Position numbers and translations under genes: made by a program. A stretch of 64,000 nt of DNA, taken from JBELHR01 sp049607205 (GTDB lineage: Bacteria; Bacteroidota; Bacteroidia; Flavobacteriales; Flavobacteriaceae). The first letter of the stretch is position 1. The number at the start of each line of letters is the position of its first letter. Where the stretch lies: NCBI GenBank assembly GCA_049607205.1, contig JBMYWH010000009.1, positions 1 through 64,000 on the forward strand, read 5' to 3'. The notes beneath the pieces were generated by a model, which searched no databases, was not told the DNA's origin, and was given only the letters and a program-made list of their open reading frames with translations. This document shows positions 35,584 through 44,210 of the stretch, piece by piece.

Positions 35584-37383
35584 ATGTTAGAACTTTCAGG
35601 AATAGTTATATTAGGAATATTAGCACAGTGGGTAGCATGGCGATTTAAGATCCCGGCAATCTTACCACTTATTCTTGTCGGTCTTTTTGTAGGGCCGATA
35701 GCTACTTTATTAACATCGGATGGGACCAAGTGGATTGAGCCTATTTGGAATGGTAGTAATGGTTTGTTTCCTGGAGAAAGCCTGTTTTACTTCGTTTCTT
35801 TAGCAATAAGTGTTATTTTGTTCGAGGGTGGGCTTACTTTGAAGTTAAAAGAATTCACCAATGTTGGTCCAGTAATCACTAAGCTAATTACCTTAGGGTC
35901 CGTAGTTACCTTTTTTGGTGCTGGGATAGCGGTACATTACTTGTTTGATTTATCCTGGCAAATTTCATTTTTATTTTCGGGCTTGATCATCGTTACTGGT
36001 CCTACGGTAATTACTCCAATTCTGAGGAATATTCCCTTAAAGAAAGATGTTTCTGCGGTATTGAAATGGGAGGGTATTTTGATCGATCCCATCGGAGCTT
36101 TAGTAGCAGTATTGGTGTTTGAATTTATCAGCGTTGGAGGAGGTTCTGATTTCACAAGTTTAGCCTTAGTGGAGTTTGGAAAGATCATACTTTTCGGATC
36201 TACTTTTGGTTTTACCTTTGCAAACGGTCTTAAATTTGTACTGAGCAGAAAACTAGTTCCACATTATTTATTGAATGTATTTGTTCTAGCAACGGTATTA
36301 GGTGTTTTTGTTCTCTCTGATAGTTTTGCCCATGATTCTGGTTTGCTTTCGGTGGTGGTAATGGGAATGGTCCTGGGTAATTCAAGAATGTCTCACTTAA
36401 AGGAATTATTGTATTTCAAGGAATCCTTAAGCGTACTCTTAATTTCCATTCTATTCATTTTATTAGCTGCTAATATTAATATTGACGAATTAAAATTGAT
36501 TTATAGATATGAGACTCTTTATCTACTTGGGGCAGTTGTTTTTATAATTAGACCTTTAGGTGTTTTTATGTCTGCTTCAGGGTCGAGTCTTAAGATAAAA
36601 GAAAAGTTGTTTATTTCGTGGGTTGGTCCTAGAGGGATAGTAGCGGCCGGAATTGCCTCTTTATTTGGCTTGGAACTTGCCAATAATGGAGTGGAAGGAG
36701 CGGAATATATTACCCCACTTGTTTTTATGATTGTACTTGGTACGGTTCTTTTGAATGCAACAACAGCTAGGAATGTTTCAAAGATTCTTGGAGTATACCT
36801 GAAGAAAACAGAAGGAATTTTAATTATCGGAGCCTCTGACTTTCCTAGGATTCTTGCAGAATACTTGGAGAGGATTGGTAAATCTGTCGTACTAATTGAT
36901 TCTAATAAAAACAATATCCGTCAGGCCGAAAAACTAGGTCTAACCGCTTTAAATGTAGATATCTACTCCGATGAATTAGTCGATGATATAGAACTAAATA
37001 ATATTGGGTTTTTGATAGGTCTAACGGTTAATGACGATATAAATCGATTTGCCATTAGAAAATACCGTAGGCTCTATGGAGAGAATGGAGCCTATAGACT
37101 TCCAACTCCCGAAGAGGTAGCAAATCCGAAACCGAATAAAGAACTCATCTCTTTTATTGCAGACTTCATAACTTTAGCAGAAACAGTAGATGTGGATCCA
37201 TTGATTTACGAAGAACCTGCCTCAACAGTAGAGGAGTATCAAGATCTAATGAAGGAAGAAATAATTCCCTTGTTTATCAAATATCCAAGTAATAAACTTG
37301 AAATTATTACAGGAAATGAAGAGGACTACAGCAAACTGGAAAAGGGAACTACCTTGGTGTTTTTGAGTAAGTCAGAGCTTTAG
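35584..37383 (+). CDS. Cation/proton antiporter (CPA family) with C-terminal RCK domain
   Basis: The 599-residue inner-membrane protein exchanges monovalent cations for protons. About 12 hydrophobic helices fill residues 1-400. The ion-site region is IVTGPTVITPIL and GILIDPIGALVAV (with the conserved aspartate), and WVGPRGIVAAGIASL follows. A Rossmann RCK/TrkA_N domain (about 408-530) begins GILIIGASDFPRILAEYL. Such domains gate by nucleotide binding. It follows the flavin reductase by 27 bases and may be in the same transcript. With KtrA/TrkH upstream, this area serves potassium and pH homeostasis. Confidence 0.91.
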   Translation: MLELSGIVILGILAQWVAWRFKIPAILPLILVGLFVGPIATLLTSDGTKWIEPIWNGSNGLFPGESLFYFVSLAISVILFEGGLTLKLKEFTNVGPVITKLITLGSVVTFFGAGIAVHYLFDLSWQISFLFSGLIIVTGPTVITPILRNIPLKKDVSAVLKWEGILIDPIGALVAVLVFEFISVGGGSDFTSLALVEFGKIILFGSTFGFTFANGLKFVLSRKLVPHYLLNVFVLATVLGVFVLSDSFAHDSGLLSVVVMGMVLGNSRMSHLKELLYFKESLSVLLISILFILLAANINIDELKLIYRYETLYLLGAVVFIIRPLGVFMSASGSSLKIKEKLFISWVGPRGIVAAGIASLFGLELANNGVEGAEYITPLVFMIVLGTVLLNATTARNVSKILGVYLKKTEGILIIGASDFPRILAEYLERIGKSVVLIDSNKNNIRQAEKLGLTALNVDIYSDELVDDIELNNIGFLIGLTVNDDINRFAIRKYRRLYGENGAYRLPTPEEVANPKPNKELISFIADFITLAETVDVDPLIYEEPASTVEEYQDLMKEEIIPLFIKYPSNKLEIITGNEEDYSKLEKGTTLVFLSKSEL

Positions 37384-37459
37384 TCGTTTTTTTACAAAAA
37401 AAAACTTAAATTAGTGTAGAACTTTTTCTCCTTCCCATTTATTTAAATTTTTTGCTGAT

Positions 37460-39802
37460 ATGAAAAATCTACTAGGTATTGCTACATTTTTAATTTTTGC
37501 GGGGGTACATGCCCAAGAAAAGGTGGAAATCAATCGTACAGTACTTCCTGTTAATCCTCCTTATTTGAAACATATAGAAATCCAAGATGCCAGAGATGCT
37601 AAGGCACCGGAGCATTTCTCAGTAAAAGCACCAAAAGGAGCGCCTAACGTAGTGGTTATTATGTTGGATGACAATGGATTCGGGAGTGGTTCTACTTTTG
37701 GAGGGCCAATCCAAACATCCGCTATGGATCACTTTGCGGAACACGGATTAATTTACAATAAATTCCATACCACTTCAGTCTGCTCTCCGACTAGACAAGC
37801 TTTGCTAACGGGGAGAAATCATCACACTTGTAATCAAGCATCGATAAGTGAAACTGCAACTTCATTTCCTGGCTATACGGGAGAATTACCGAGTAGTGTT
37901 ACTGGAGTAGGAAAAATTTTAAAATACAATGGGTATGCGACCGCAGCCTTTGGGAAATGGCATCAAACGGCCACTTGGGAATTAAATCCATCAGGACCTT
38001 TTGATCGATGGCCAGATGGGCAGGGATTTGATGAGTTTTATGGTTTTCTGGGAGGAGAAACCAATCAATGGAGTCCCAATATATATCACAATAGAAACCG
38101 AGTAGAGCTTCCTGAAGATCCTGATTATCACTTTATGAAAGATATGACCGATCAGGCTATTGGTTGGGTAAAGAAGCAGCAATCCTTTACTCCTGATGTG
38201 CCTTATTTTCTTTATTTCGCTCCTGGAGCAGTACATGCTCCTCATCATGTACCACAAGATTATATAGACCGTCAAAAGGGAAAGTTTGATAAAGGATGGG
38301 ATGTTATTAGAGAGGAGACTTTAAAAAAACAAATTGAGATGGGATTAGTTCCAAAAGGGACTAAATTACCTCCTAAGCCTGCTGATATTAAGGATTGGAA
38401 AGATCTGAGCCCTCAAGAAAAGAAGCTATTCGCTAGACAAGCAGAGGTTTTTGCTGGATTCTTGGAGATGGCAGATTTTGAGATTGGTCGATTACTTTCA
38501 AACCTAGAGGATATGGGTAAGATGGACAATACTCTCGTGCTATTCTTAGTTGGAGATAATGGAACAAGTGCAGAGGGAGGTATGAATGGAATGTCTAATG
38601 AATACACTTATTTCAATATGGCTACTAAACTCAATGAAGTAGATGCCTTAATGAAGTATTATGATCAATGGGGTAGTCCGTCTACCTATCCACATATGTC
38701 CGCAGGATGGGCAGTAGCATTTGACAGTCCGTTTAAGTGGACCAAACAAATCGCATCAGATTATGGTGGGACTAGAAATGGCTTAATGATACATTGGCCT
38801 GAAAAAATCAAGAACCAAAAGGCCCAAATCAGAGAGCAATGGCATCATGTGGTGGATATAACGCCCACTATTTTAGATGCTGTAGGAATTCCGGAGCCTA
38901 TGGTGGTGGATGGTATTCCTCAAATCCCAATGGCAGGAAGGAGTATGATGTACACCTTTAATGATGCGGATGCACCTTCAAGGAGAGAAATTCAGTATTT
39001 TGAAATGATGGGTAATCGTGGTCTGTATTATGATGGATGGTTTGCCGGTACGGTTCATATGATGCCTTGGAAGAAACCAGAAAGCTCTTTTGCCGAGGAT
39101 ACCTGGTATTTATATCACGTAGATGAGGATTTCAATATGACTAAGGACTTGGCAAAAAAATACCCGGAAAAATTAGAAGATATGAAGCGTCTTTTTGCCG
39201 ATGAAGCTATACGTTACTCTGTCTATCCTTTAGAAGATCGTAGAGAAGAATTACTCAATCCAGAAATTGCAGGTAGACCTAATATTATGAAAGGGAGACA
39301 TGAGATGACCTTATTTGAAGGGTTTTCTGACGCTTTAGAAGGAAATTTTTTAAACATTAAGAATAAGAGTTGGGAAATTGAAGCGGAGCTTTCCACGATA
39401 CAAGATACCCAAGGGGTAATTCTGCAACAAGCCGGAAGGTTCGGTGGTTGGTCTTTCTATGTACAAGAAGATCAATTGACTTTTGTCTATAACTATCTCG
39501 GCTTTAAATCTTTCAAGACCCAATCTTCTGTGAAAATGACTCCAGGTACCCATAAGGTAAAAATGCATTTTGACTATAAAGGGCCTGGTTATGGTAAGGG
39601 AGGAGAAGTCTCTCTATATATTGATGATCAAAAGGTGGGCACAGGAATGGTGCCAATCACCCAGGCTATTGCCTTCTCAGGTGATGAAACAGCTAATGTG
39701 GGTAAGGATAAGGAAACCATGGTTACCGAAGATTACACCTCTGAGACCTCAAAGTTTAATGGAAAAATCAAAGTAGTTCATATCCGAGCATTAAAGAAGT
39801 AG
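37460..39802 (+). CDS. Exported arylsulfatase
   Basis: The 780-residue enzyme hydrolyses sulfate esters. A signal peptide (about 1-19, MKNLLGIATFLIFAGVHAQ) precedes the sulfatase domain. The metal site VVIMLDDNGFG has D70 and D71, and the modification motif SVCSPTRQALLTGR has C108, the residue converted to formylglycine in active sulfatases. GKWHQTATW and VGDNGTSAEGG supply further active-site residues. A C-terminal region (about 640-780) looks like a lectin-type beta domain. No maturase or SusC/SusD pair is in the window, so activation would need a factor encoded elsewhere. The domain organisation resembles large bacterial arylsulfatases rather than polysaccharide-specific ones. Confidence 0.92.
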   Translation: MKNLLGIATFLIFAGVHAQEKVEINRTVLPVNPPYLKHIEIQDARDAKAPEHFSVKAPKGAPNVVVIMLDDNGFGSGSTFGGPIQTSAMDHFAEHGLIYNKFHTTSVCSPTRQALLTGRNHHTCNQASISETATSFPGYTGELPSSVTGVGKILKYNGYATAAFGKWHQTATWELNPSGPFDRWPDGQGFDEFYGFLGGETNQWSPNIYHNRNRVELPEDPDYHFMKDMTDQAIGWVKKQQSFTPDVPYFLYFAPGAVHAPHHVPQDYIDRQKGKFDKGWDVIREETLKKQIEMGLVPKGTKLPPKPADIKDWKDLSPQEKKLFARQAEVFAGFLEMADFEIGRLLSNLEDMGKMDNTLVLFLVGDNGTSAEGGMNGMSNEYTYFNMATKLNEVDALMKYYDQWGSPSTYPHMSAGWAVAFDSPFKWTKQIASDYGGTRNGLMIHWPEKIKNQKAQIREQWHHVVDITPTILDAVGIPEPMVVDGIPQIPMAGRSMMYTFNDADAPSRREIQYFEMMGNRGLYYDGWFAGTVHMMPWKKPESSFAEDTWYLYHVDEDFNMTKDLAKKYPEKLEDMKRLFADEAIRYSVYPLEDRREELLNPEIAGRPNIMKGRHEMTLFEGFSDALEGNFLNIKNKSWEIEAELSTIQDTQGVILQQAGRFGGWSFYVQEDQLTFVYNYLGFKSFKTQSSVKMTPGTHKVKMHFDYKGPGYGKGGEVSLYIDDQKVGTGMVPITQAIAFSGDETANVGKDKETMVTEDYTSETSKFNGKIKVVHIRALKK

Positions 39803-39820
39803 AAAGTCCGAAAAGAAAGA

Positions 39821-39849
39821 TTGCTATTTCAATACTAAATGTATTTTTG
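39821..39849 (+). promoter_or_regulatory. Minus-33/minus-7 promoter of the DUF3817 gene
   Basis: TTG at 39821-39823 is followed after 18 bases by TATTTTTG (39842-39849), an exact TAnnTTTG box. The DUF3817 ATG is 18 bases downstream. Both elements and their spacing fit the Bacteroidota consensus. Confidence 0.7.
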
Positions 39850-39867
39850 TGAAAAGACAAAACAACA

Positions 39868-40143
39868 ATGAAGTTAACATTTAGAATAGTTAGTATTTTA
39901 GAAGGTCTCTCTTACTTATTGCTTTTATTCATTGCAACTCCAATCAAATATGTATTGGAGGATGAGACCTATGTCAAGATTTTAGGAATGCCACATGGCT
40001 TACTTTTTATAGCTTATGTAATACTAGGTGTATTGCTTAAAGACACCATGGAATGGAAGGGAAAAGCCTTTATAACGGTCTTGGCGGCTTCTGTAATTCC
40101 TTTTGGAACCTTTTATGTGGATAAAAAATACTTTGCTTCTTAG
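39868..40143 (+). CDS. DUF3817 small membrane protein
   Basis: A 91-residue protein with three transmembrane segments (about 4-22, 42-60 and 68-84). The pattern RIVSILEGLSYLLLLFIATPIKY, then MPHGLLFIAYVI, is characteristic of DUF3817. No function is established for the family. The porin-like gene follows 27 bases downstream, with its own candidate minus-7 box. Confidence 0.83.
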   Translation: MKLTFRIVSILEGLSYLLLLFIATPIKYVLEDETYVKILGMPHGLLFIAYVILGVLLKDTMEWKGKAFITVLAASVIPFGTFYVDKKYFAS

Positions 40144-40170
40144 TTTTTAAGAATTCCTTATTTTTACGAG

Positions 40171-41271
40171 GTGAAAAATCTACTACCAAACCTAATTACC
40201 CTGTTTCTTCTATGTAATGCAGGTGCTTTGCAAGCGCAAGTTTCAGAGAATGTCAAAGAATCTATCTATGTGACCTTAGATACGCGATTCGACTATGTTT
40301 ATCAATCTTTTGAGAGCGACTTATTTCCGGATAAGAGTTCACAAACCTATAGATTTTCAGACTTTTTACTTCAGTTTGGAATGGATTTCAGTGAGCAATT
40401 AGGGTTGGTTTTTCGCTATGTGCCCTACGATGGTAAAAGGGATCAAGATGGAATTACAGACAATTTTCAATACGCTTATGTAAAATTGAAAAGTAAGAAT
40501 AAAAAATGGGACTTATCTCTAGGTAAATTCTTTATGCAAGTCGGTACTGGGGAGCAGTATTACGACCCGAATGATGTGTATAATTATTCTTTGGTTGCTA
40601 ATAATTTGGGTGTGTTTAAATCCGGAATTTCTGTGAATTATACTTCGGACACTAAGCAGTCTTTTGGTTTGCAAATGGTGAACTCTTCCTTATTAAATGA
40701 GAGTAAGGAACCGGAGTATTTTGAATATAACTTCAACTATTACGGAAGCCTATGGGAAGGAAGTGCTCTGCCTCTTTTAAGCTATAGTTATCTTCCAAAA
40801 ACCGGTGGTTTTGCGCTTAATACTGGGGTGATGTGGAGTTTTAACTCGATAAGCTTGGACACGGATTACGCTTTAGCTTATAATATGCCTAATTTTTTTG
40901 AGGATATATACTATCAGTCCATTCCTATTCGTCTTACTTATGAAGGCGATCATTTTAAACCCTTTGTTAAATTTATTGCAAATGCAATGATTTCTGATGG
41001 GGACCAAACCGTAATTGACATTAGGGATACTAGTGTGGAAATCACGAATTACCGGTATAATACCTACGAATTAGGTTTGCAGTATTATCCCATTGCAGAT
41101 AAAAACCTTAGGTTCCACCTTGTAGGAGCTTATTCTTCGGATTATGATATTGACATTTTAGTTCCAGAGGCTAATGACAACACCTCAAGAGGTCACACTA
41201 CTTCTGAATTCCAGGTTTTTGCAGGAATCAGAATAGGCGTGGATTTCTTTAAAGGAATTAAAAGTATTTAA
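40171..41271 (+). CDS. Outer-membrane beta-barrel (porin-like) protein
   Basis: The 366-residue protein uses a GTG start, because its signal peptide (MKNLLPNLITLFLLCNAGALQA) begins there. A near-match minus-7 box (TATTTTTA at 40159-40166) lies only five bases before it, suggesting a very short leader. The mature part is rich in alternating aromatic and polar residues (for example WDLSLGKFFMQVGTG and YQSIPIRLTYEGDHFKPFVKF) and ends in an amphipathic strand, as expected for an outer-membrane barrel. It resembles Bacteroidota porins of the phosphate-selective OprO/P type, but the substrate is unknown. Confidence 0.75.
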   Translation: MKNLLPNLITLFLLCNAGALQAQVSENVKESIYVTLDTRFDYVYQSFESDLFPDKSSQTYRFSDFLLQFGMDFSEQLGLVFRYVPYDGKRDQDGITDNFQYAYVKLKSKNKKWDLSLGKFFMQVGTGEQYYDPNDVYNYSLVANNLGVFKSGISVNYTSDTKQSFGLQMVNSSLLNESKEPEYFEYNFNYYGSLWEGSALPLLSYSYLPKTGGFALNTGVMWSFNSISLDTDYALAYNMPNFFEDIYYQSIPIRLTYEGDHFKPFVKFIANAMISDGDQTVIDIRDTSVEITNYRYNTYELGLQYYPIADKNLRFHLVGAYSSDYDIDILVPEANDNTSRGHTTSEFQVFAGIRIGVDFFKGIKSI

Positions 41272-41286
41272 AGCAGGATATACTTG

Positions 41287-41988
41287 TCATTCTATGGCTA
41301 GTTTAATGTTGATGGTCTTAGAAAGCTTTAGTTTTTTAAAATTAATTACAGGACTAGAGGTATTGCCTGAATTGACTTTCATCCTCATAGTGGTAGCTCC
41401 AGCTTCTCTTGCCGGCTGGTAATTATAGGTGTCTGCTTCTATATACAACTGAAGGATCTTACCTGCTTTCTGATCGTTCACTGCTAGGGCATTATCAGCC
41501 TGTTTAAACGCTTTTCTTACCGCATCACCAACGAGAATTTCTTTAATTTCTTCTTCATTGGATACTTTAACCGACAGGATGCTGATGTTAGAAATCCCTT
41601 CGGACTCCATTCTTTGCATAAGTTCCCCTACTTGGGAGGCATTATGTAGTTCAACGACATAGTGTTTAGATTTAAGGACTCCCGTTTTTTTTAAGGCATA
41701 AAACTTAAAATTGCTATCGGAATCTGAAAGACTTACTTGTGTTTCTAGATTTAGATCCATTTGCTTTAATTGCGAAAACATCTTTTTTTCTAATGCCTCT
41801 ACACTTTCTTTGTTTTTAGTGTCATTTTCGTCCAAGACTAGACGCAGTTCAATGCGATCTGGACTAATCAAAGTATCCTTTGTTACTCGAGATTCAATAT
41901 AGGGTTGATCGATGAAATTTTTGGATTGAGAAAATCCTGAAAAAATCATGAATATAAACAGGCTAGTATAGTAATATTTCATTTTCAT
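41287..41988 (-). CDS. SIMPL-domain (DUF541-like) exported protein
   Basis: The signal peptide (about 1-20) is followed by a SIMPL/DUF541-type domain: SPDRIELRLVLDEND, VGELMQRMESEGISNISILSV and then AVRKAFKQADNALAV with KAGKILQLYIE. The family occurs in periplasmic proteins linked to stress or membrane maintenance; its molecular role is not settled. It starts five bases after the stop of the acetyltransferase gene, so the two are likely co-transcribed. Confidence 0.82.
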   Translation of the reverse strand: MKMKYYYTSLFIFMIFSGFSQSKNFIDQPYIESRVTKDTLISPDRIELRLVLDENDTKNKESVEALEKKMFSQLKQMDLNLETQVSLSDSDSNFKFYALKKTGVLKSKHYVVELHNASQVGELMQRMESEGISNISILSVKVSNEEEIKEILVGDAVRKAFKQADNALAVNDQKAGKILQLYIEADTYNYQPAREAGATTMRMKVNSGNTSSPVINFKKLKLSKTINIKLAIE

Positions 41989-41993
41989 AAGCG

Positions 41994-42554
41994 TTATATT
42001 TTACGTTGTACACGGCATGGATTCCCATAGGCTAGAGAATTATCCGGAATATCTTTAGTGACCACACTTCCAGCACCTATGGTAACATTATTCCCGATGC
42101 GAACTCCGGGTAGGATTAAGGTGTTACCTCCAATCCAAACTTTATTCCCGATTTTAACAGGAGTACTTGAGGTGATATATCCTCTATTCGTAATTCTTTC
42201 TGCTGCTGAAACGGGATGCGTTGAGGTATAGATTTGAACATTGGGACCAATAAGAACATCTTCACCTATGCTAATGCTGTTATTGTCAATAAAGGTGCAG
42301 TTGTAGTTAATAAAACTTCGTGCTCCAATGGAAATATGTTCGCCATAATCACAATAAAAAGGAGCTTCCAACCACACATCTTCTCCTATGAAGTTGCATA
42401 GTGTATCCAGTGTGTTTTTCCTCAGTTCGAGATCACGAGAATCTAAAGCATTGAACTTTTGAAGTAATGAGCGACACCTATGATAAGCTTCTAACAATTC
42501 AGGATCCCGAGAATCATACGGCTCTCCTTTTAACATCTTTTCCTTTTCTGTCAT
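41994..42554 (-). CDS. Maltose/galactoside O-acetyltransferase-like protein
   Basis: The 186-residue protein begins MTEKEKMLKGEPYDSRDPEL, the usual N-terminus of Maa/LacA sugar acetyltransferases, followed by a left-handed beta-helix of hexapeptide repeats. The catalytic histidine region is YTSTHPVS, and GNKVWIGGNTLILPGVRIG gives the repeat core. It transfers acetyl from acetyl-CoA to a sugar hydroxyl in the cytoplasm. A terminator separates it from the upstream doxX gene. Confidence 0.93.
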   Translation of the reverse strand: MTEKEKMLKGEPYDSRDPELLEAYHRCRSLLQKFNALDSRDLELRKNTLDTLCNFIGEDVWLEAPFYCDYGEHISIGARSFINYNCTFIDNNSISIGEDVLIGPNVQIYTSTHPVSAAERITNRGYITSSTPVKIGNKVWIGGNTLILPGVRIGNNVTIGAGSVVTKDIPDNSLAYGNPCRVQRKI

Positions 42555-42591
42555 GATTACAAGTTAACTAACTCCCGAGATTAGAATCAAA

Positions 42592-42617
42592 AAAAACTCC
42601 TAAAATTTAGGAGTTTT
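42592..42617 (-). terminator. Terminator after the DoxX-family gene
   Basis: AACTCCTAAA and TTTAGGAGTT pair almost without a loop, and a run of eight T residues follows on the minus strand, about 25 bases after the doxX stop. Confidence 0.85.
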
Positions 42618-42640
42618 GTATAATTAGGAAAAAGAGTTGC

Positions 42641-42991
42641 TTATAGCTTTCTATAAAAATAGTAGGCACCACTTAGTAATACAAGGGGAATGATCGGTCC
42701 GTAGAATCCTCCATCACCTGCGTTTAAATGCGCAATGATTGCCATAATTAAATCCAAGGCGAATCCTAAAAAGGCAAGTTTCTTCAAAAGAGAATTAGGA
42801 ATGAATAAAATAGCGATGATTCCAAGTATTTTAAGCACAGCTAGAGGATAGATAACCTCGGTTGGAACTCCAAGACTTGTAAACATCTCAGCAACCATAT
42901 CGTATTGTGCAAAATAGGTAATAGCTCCTAGAAGCATGAATAGACTGAATAGTCTAATTAGTATACGGTAAATCATTTTGTTTTTCTCCAT
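42641..42991 (-). CDS. DoxX-family membrane protein
   Basis: From the ATG at 42989-42991 the protein is 116 residues (MEKNKMIYRILIRLFS); an in-frame TTG nine codons upstream is less likely. Four hydrophobic segments (about 8-28, 47-65, 70-88 and 96-112) match the DoxX/DoxD family, whose members are tied to quinone or thiol redox chemistry. It diverges from an HxlR-type regulator, and two similar operator-like sites lie between them, so it is probably that regulator's target. Confidence 0.85.
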   Translation of the reverse strand: MEKNKMIYRILIRLFSLFMLLGAITYFAQYDMVAEMFTSLGVPTEVIYPLAVLKILGIIAILFIPNSLLKKLAFLGFALDLIMAIIAHLNAGDGGFYGPIIPLVLLSGAYYFYRKL

Positions 42992-43032
42992 GATAATTTT
43001 ATTTGATTTTTTTGTCAAACATAGTTTAAGTT

Positions 43033-43083
43033 CTTTCCTTTGGAAAGTAGATATATAAAATATAGTACTTACCTAAAGGATAG
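43033..43083. promoter_or_regulatory. Paired HxlR operator candidates between doxX and hxlR
   Basis: Site one (43033-43049) is CTTTCC, TTT, GGAAAG followed by TA, a near-perfect palindrome. Site two (43066-43083) reads TACTTACCTAAAGGATAG and matches site one read from the other strand (TACTTTCCAAAGGAAAG) apart from a few bases. Site two ends four bases before the hxlR ATG. Two copies between divergent genes fit autoregulation plus control of doxX. Confidence 0.6.
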
Positions 43084-43086
43084 TCC

Positions 43087-43473
43087 ATGGAAGAAAAAGT
43101 AAAAATGAAAGAACATTTCGGGAATTATATGGTTCCTATTAATGATGCCTTAGAAGTGTTTAGTGGCAAATGGAAAATTCCAATTATCACGGCACTTAAT
43201 TATTACAAGACCTGTGGATTTTCTGAATTGGAGCGCATTGTGGAGGGCATAAGCCCAAAAATGCTTTCGAAAGAACTCAAATTTCTCGAGACTCATTTAC
43301 TCATACAAAGGAATGTTGCAAGTACCCGTCCAGTGAAAGTAACCTATTCAATAACAGAATATGGTCAAACCTGTTCTTCCGTGTTAAGTGAATTGTACCG
43401 ATGGGGGACCGAACATCGCAAAAAGGTTTTCAATATAGATGAAGGTCCATCCTCTAAGCATAATAAATGCTAG
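43087..43473 (+). CDS. HxlR-family transcriptional regulator
   Basis: The 128-residue winged-helix protein has the family pattern NDALEVFSGKWKIPIITALNYYKTCGFSELERIV, then SPKMLSKELKFLETHLL and the wing RPVKVTYSITEYG. A cysteine before the recognition helix (TCGFSELE) and one in TCSSVLSE could sense redox or electrophiles, as in some HxlR proteins. It diverges from doxX. Its stop overlaps that of the convergent DUF1304 gene by four bases. Confidence 0.92.
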   Translation: MEEKVKMKEHFGNYMVPINDALEVFSGKWKIPIITALNYYKTCGFSELERIVEGISPKMLSKELKFLETHLLIQRNVASTRPVKVTYSITEYGQTCSSVLSELYRWGTEHRKKVFNIDEGPSSKHNKC

Positions 43474-43832
43474 GAGAGGAAGATCAAAATCAGAGTAATT
43501 AAAGCAGGAAGGGCCTGAACAAAAAAGATCTTTTTATCCGCTGAATAAGCTCCATAGATTCCAGCGATACTTACGCAGGAAAGAAAGAATATAGACACAT
43601 TCATAGCCCAACTGGATTCCTCAATGATTAGAGACCAGAAGAGCCCTGCAGCGAGAAATCCATTGTAAAGACCTTGATTTGCTGCCATAGCTTTGGTAGG
43701 CTCAAATAAGTGCTTAGGAAAGGTTCTAAACACTTTTTTTCCTCGAGTTTCCCAGGCAAACATTTCAAGCCAGAGGATATAAATATGAAATATAGCTATA
43801 AGTGCAATTAAGAAGTGAATGACAGATTCCAT
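43470..43832 (-). CDS. DUF1304 membrane protein
   Basis: A 120-residue protein with four hydrophobic helices. HIYILWLEMFAWETRGKKVFR at the N-terminus and AANQGLYNGFLAAGLFWSL are the DUF1304 signature. Function unknown. It is convergent with hxlR and overlaps it by four bases. HxlR and DUF1304 neighbours are something I recall from other Bacteroidota, so a link to the doxX regulon is possible but not shown here. Confidence 0.85.
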   Translation of the reverse strand: MESVIHFLIALIAIFHIYILWLEMFAWETRGKKVFRTFPKHLFEPTKAMAANQGLYNGFLAAGLFWSLIIEESSWAMNVSIFFLSCVSIAGIYGAYSADKKIFFVQALPALITLILIFLS

Positions 43833-43865
43833 AGTTTTCAGATTGTTGAATTCTAAAAGTACGAA

Positions 43866-44210
43866 TTAGGATTTACTTTTGTTGGAATAGCTCGCTTTTT
43901 CAAAATCTTGAACATTCATCGAGAGGATTGGAACCTCTGGGAATTCTGTTTCTAAGCAGTTAATAATTTTACTGGATAGAGTCTTTTTCTGTTCCGCGGT
44001 TCTTCCCTGCATAATATGCCCAAAAATATGAATGAAATCTTCCTGGCTATTGCCATTATTAAAGTATTCATAAGTTTTTAGACGAACTTTTATTTCATTA
44101 GGGATAAACAAATCAGTCTTTAAGGCTGTCTGATAAATTAAATCAAGGAGTTCTTGAGGAGATTTTTTATTTATAATATTAGGGGAGCATTCTAGGGTAA
44201 AGTGAGGCAT
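43866..44210 (-). CDS. 5-carboxymethyl-2-hydroxymuconate isomerase-like protein
   Basis: The 114-residue protein begins MPHFTLECSPNI. In the CHMI family and the wider 4-oxalocrotonate tautomerase superfamily, the proline after the start methionine is the catalytic base, which fixes this start. The rest has the CHMI pattern FIHIFGHIMQGRTAEQKKTLS. None of the other homoprotocatechuate pathway genes is nearby, so the substrate may differ. Its 5' end overlaps the 3' end of the broken serine hydrolase by 32 bases, unusually long for this window. Confidence 0.85.
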   Translation of the reverse strand: MPHFTLECSPNIINKKSPQELLDLIYQTALKTDLFIPNEIKVRLKTYEYFNNGNSQEDFIHIFGHIMQGRTAEQKKTLSSKIINCLETEFPEVPILSMNVQDFEKASYSNKSKS

